The translations under genes and the position numbers were made by a program. Shown one piece after another: positions 62,971 to 64,000 of a stretch of 64,000 nucleotides of DNA; positions within the stretch are counted from its first letter, which is position 1, and the number at the start of each line of letters is the position of its first letter. The stretch is from Bacillota bacterium (GTDB lineage: Bacteria > Bacillota > Clostridia > Acetivibrionales > DSM-1351). The DNA lies in assembly GCA_023400235.1 (NCBI GenBank), contig JAEXFI010000054.1, forward strand, positions 8,409 to 72,408, written 5' to 3'. The notes below the pieces were generated by a model, which was not told the DNA's origin, ran no database searches, and saw only the letters and a list, made by a program, of their open reading frames with translations.

Positions 62971-63246
62971 TTACAGCGATAATTTAGCTAAAACTTCCTC
63001 TACTTTATATTTTACTTCCTGCTCACTATAATAAACATTCGGTATTTTTAAATCCTCCTCATAGGGGGAAAACCTTGCAGTAATTGTAGACAACTCACTA
63101 AACAATTCATTTTCAATTTTGCTCAGTTTATCATAATCAATCTCTGTATCATAAATAACAGTAAATTGGTCACAAAAGGTATTTGTATCATAGTTGCCTT
63201 TTTTAAACTCAGTTAATAAATAGTAAATCTTTTCCTTATCTGTCAT
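62971..63246 (-). CDS. Colicin D-type immunity protein
   Basis: The 91-residue acidic helical protein resembles the self-protective colicin-like immunity family (colicin D immunity type): FCDQFTVIYD in the first half, ELFSELSTITARFSPYEEDL in the middle and YYSEQEVKYKVEEVLAKL at the end. Such proteins occupy the active site of tRNA-cleaving toxins. It lies 20 bases after the toxin gene on the same strand, the standard toxin-immunity order. Confidence 0.75.
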   Translation of the reverse strand: MTDKEKIYYLLTEFKKGNYDTNTFCDQFTVIYDTEIDYDKLSKIENELFSELSTITARFSPYEEDLKIPNVYYSEQEVKYKVEEVLAKLSL

Positions 63247-63266
63247 AAGAATATCTCCTTTCGGGA

Positions 63267-64000
63267 TTACTTAGGTATAGCAGGTAAATTTCCTATTGCT
63301 TTTCTTGTATACTCAAAATGATATACTGTGTTTGTTGCTTTATCATAAAGCACTTCTAAATTGTATGTTTGCCCATTTTTAGTCATGGTTGTATAATGCA
63401 TCATAGCATTTGAACCTCTTGGGTCTGCAACACCTTTTGTTGATTTTATTGCATCCTGTAATGTCTGTGTTGGGACAAACCTACCTGGATTCTCCATGTG
63501 TTTTGCAGGAGTTGAAGCAAAATTTAATCCTTCATCAATATTCTTGAAAATAGACTTACTCGCTCCCTCAGGCATTTTAGCAACTGTAACTTTTCCCGCA
63601 ATCTTTGCAATCCCTCCTGAGATAAGTGCAAGAGCTCCTGTCTCCACCATTTCAGCAATGCCCTCACCTCCATGCTCTACAATTTTATTTAAATCTCCTG
63701 ATAAAACAAGCTCAGCATTTTCTTTCATGTCATTTACAATGCCCATTTGTATTTTATAAGTAGGTGGAATAATCGCTTCTTTAAAATTTTCCTTTTCCGC
63801 TTCTAGAGGATCGGTGTATGCTTTTTGTATTTTTCCTTTGTAATACTCATACTGATTAGTAAAGAAGCCTTTAAATCCACTTGTAAAACTGTCTACTAGA
63901 GAATTATCTTTACCCGTCCCCTTTTTTCCATTCTCAACTTTCTTTGGAGCGGTATTATTGTAATTTACATTTACCTTCTTGGTTTTTTCCTTCTGCAAGG
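63267..64000 (-). CDS. C-terminal part of a polymorphic toxin (partial)
   Basis: The frame is open to the right window edge, so the protein is longer than the 244 residues seen. An upstream lysine-rich part and a Gly/Ala-rich amphipathic segment (EGIAEMVETGALALISGGIAKIAGK) look like the pre-toxin region of secreted toxins. The last 80 residues, from HMENPGRFVPTQTLQDAI through NLEVLYDKATNTVYHFEYT, form a compact alpha-plus-beta domain that may be an RNase of the colicin D/BECR kind, as the paired immunity gene suggests. The nuclease activity is an inference. Confidence 0.7.
   Translation of the reverse strand, partial: LQKEKTKKVNVNYNNTAPKKVENGKKGTGKDNSLVDSFTSGFKGFFTNQYEYYKGKIQKAYTDPLEAEKENFKEAIIPPTYKIQMGIVNDMKENAELVLSGDLNKIVEHGGEGIAEMVETGALALISGGIAKIAGKVTVAKMPEGASKSIFKNIDEGLNFASTPAKHMENPGRFVPTQTLQDAIKSTKGVADPRGSNAMMHYTTMTKNGQTYNLEVLYDKATNTVYHFEYTRKAIGNLPAIPK

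Noticed and set aside
1..64000. CRISPR arrays, tRNA or rRNA genes
   Set aside because: I saw no regularly spaced repeats of CRISPR type and no tRNA or rRNA signatures; short tRNAs could be missed by eye.

Overview
The window looks like the chromosome of a mesophilic, anaerobic, cellulosome-forming clostridium of the Ruminiclostridium (Clostridium cellulolyticum) group. Three things point there: a secreted GH9 cellulase ends in a type I dockerin whose recognition pairs are Ala-Leu and Ala-Ile; the gene order comEC-holA-recJ-apt-relA is that of Clostridia; and there is a small Spo0E-like sporulation phosphatase. Species-level assignment would need a database comparison.

Region by region. (1) 1-8.4 kb: a minus-strand housekeeping run comEC, holA, recJ, apt, relA (relA runs off the left edge), preceded by an SH3/NlpC-P60 cell-wall hydrolase with a cyclic-di-AMP (ydaO-type) riboswitch in its leader, and a GNAT acetyltransferase. 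(2) 8.5-12.5 kb: two small genes (one Spo0E-like), then a MarR regulator and a YhgE/Pip-type exporter that share a 17-nt operator sequence, then a DUF4234 membrane protein. (3) 13-21 kb: K+-independent-type proton pyrophosphatase, metY, rqcH, an aminotransferase and a DUF362 protein. (4) 21.5-26.8 kb: a probable iron-acquisition locus: a minimal DtxR-type regulator with Cys102/Glu105/His106, two exporter-type ABC half-transporters, and an AraC regulator. The divergent control region carries two DtxR-like palindromes and a tandem direct repeat that suits AraC binding. (5) 26.8-31.7 kb: a small secreted protein, a GNAT protein with a cut-off second GNAT domain, a methyltransferase and the GH9-dockerin cellulase. 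(6) 31.7-41.5 kb: a defence region: an AAA ATPase translationally coupled to a PD-(D/E)XK-like nuclease, then a complete four-gene Wadjet (JetDABC) plasmid-defence operon. (7) 41.5-52.7 kb: a two-component system with a MacB/FtsX-type ABC transporter, an isoprenylcysteine methyltransferase-like membrane protein, recQ, and a second FtsX-type ABC pair. (8) 53-60.5 kb: a sulfonate/taurine-type ABC importer (permease, lipoprotein, ATPase), an EamA transporter, a LysR regulator and a divergent alkaline-phosphatase-superfamily hydrolase; near-identical T-N11-A palindromes lie before the LysR gene and before the importer. (9) 60.5-64 kb: a degraded mobile region (truncated IS110 transposase, hairpins, remnants), then a colicin-D-type immunity protein and the C-terminal part of a polymorphic toxin that continues beyond the right edge.

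Best candidates for something not yet described: the ATPase-nuclease pair at 31.7-33.4 kb beside Wadjet, the three self-consistent regulatory circuits read from shared operator sequences (MarR, DtxR/AraC, LysR), and the toxin-immunity pair at the right edge. All functional statements come from motif reading; no similarity search was run.
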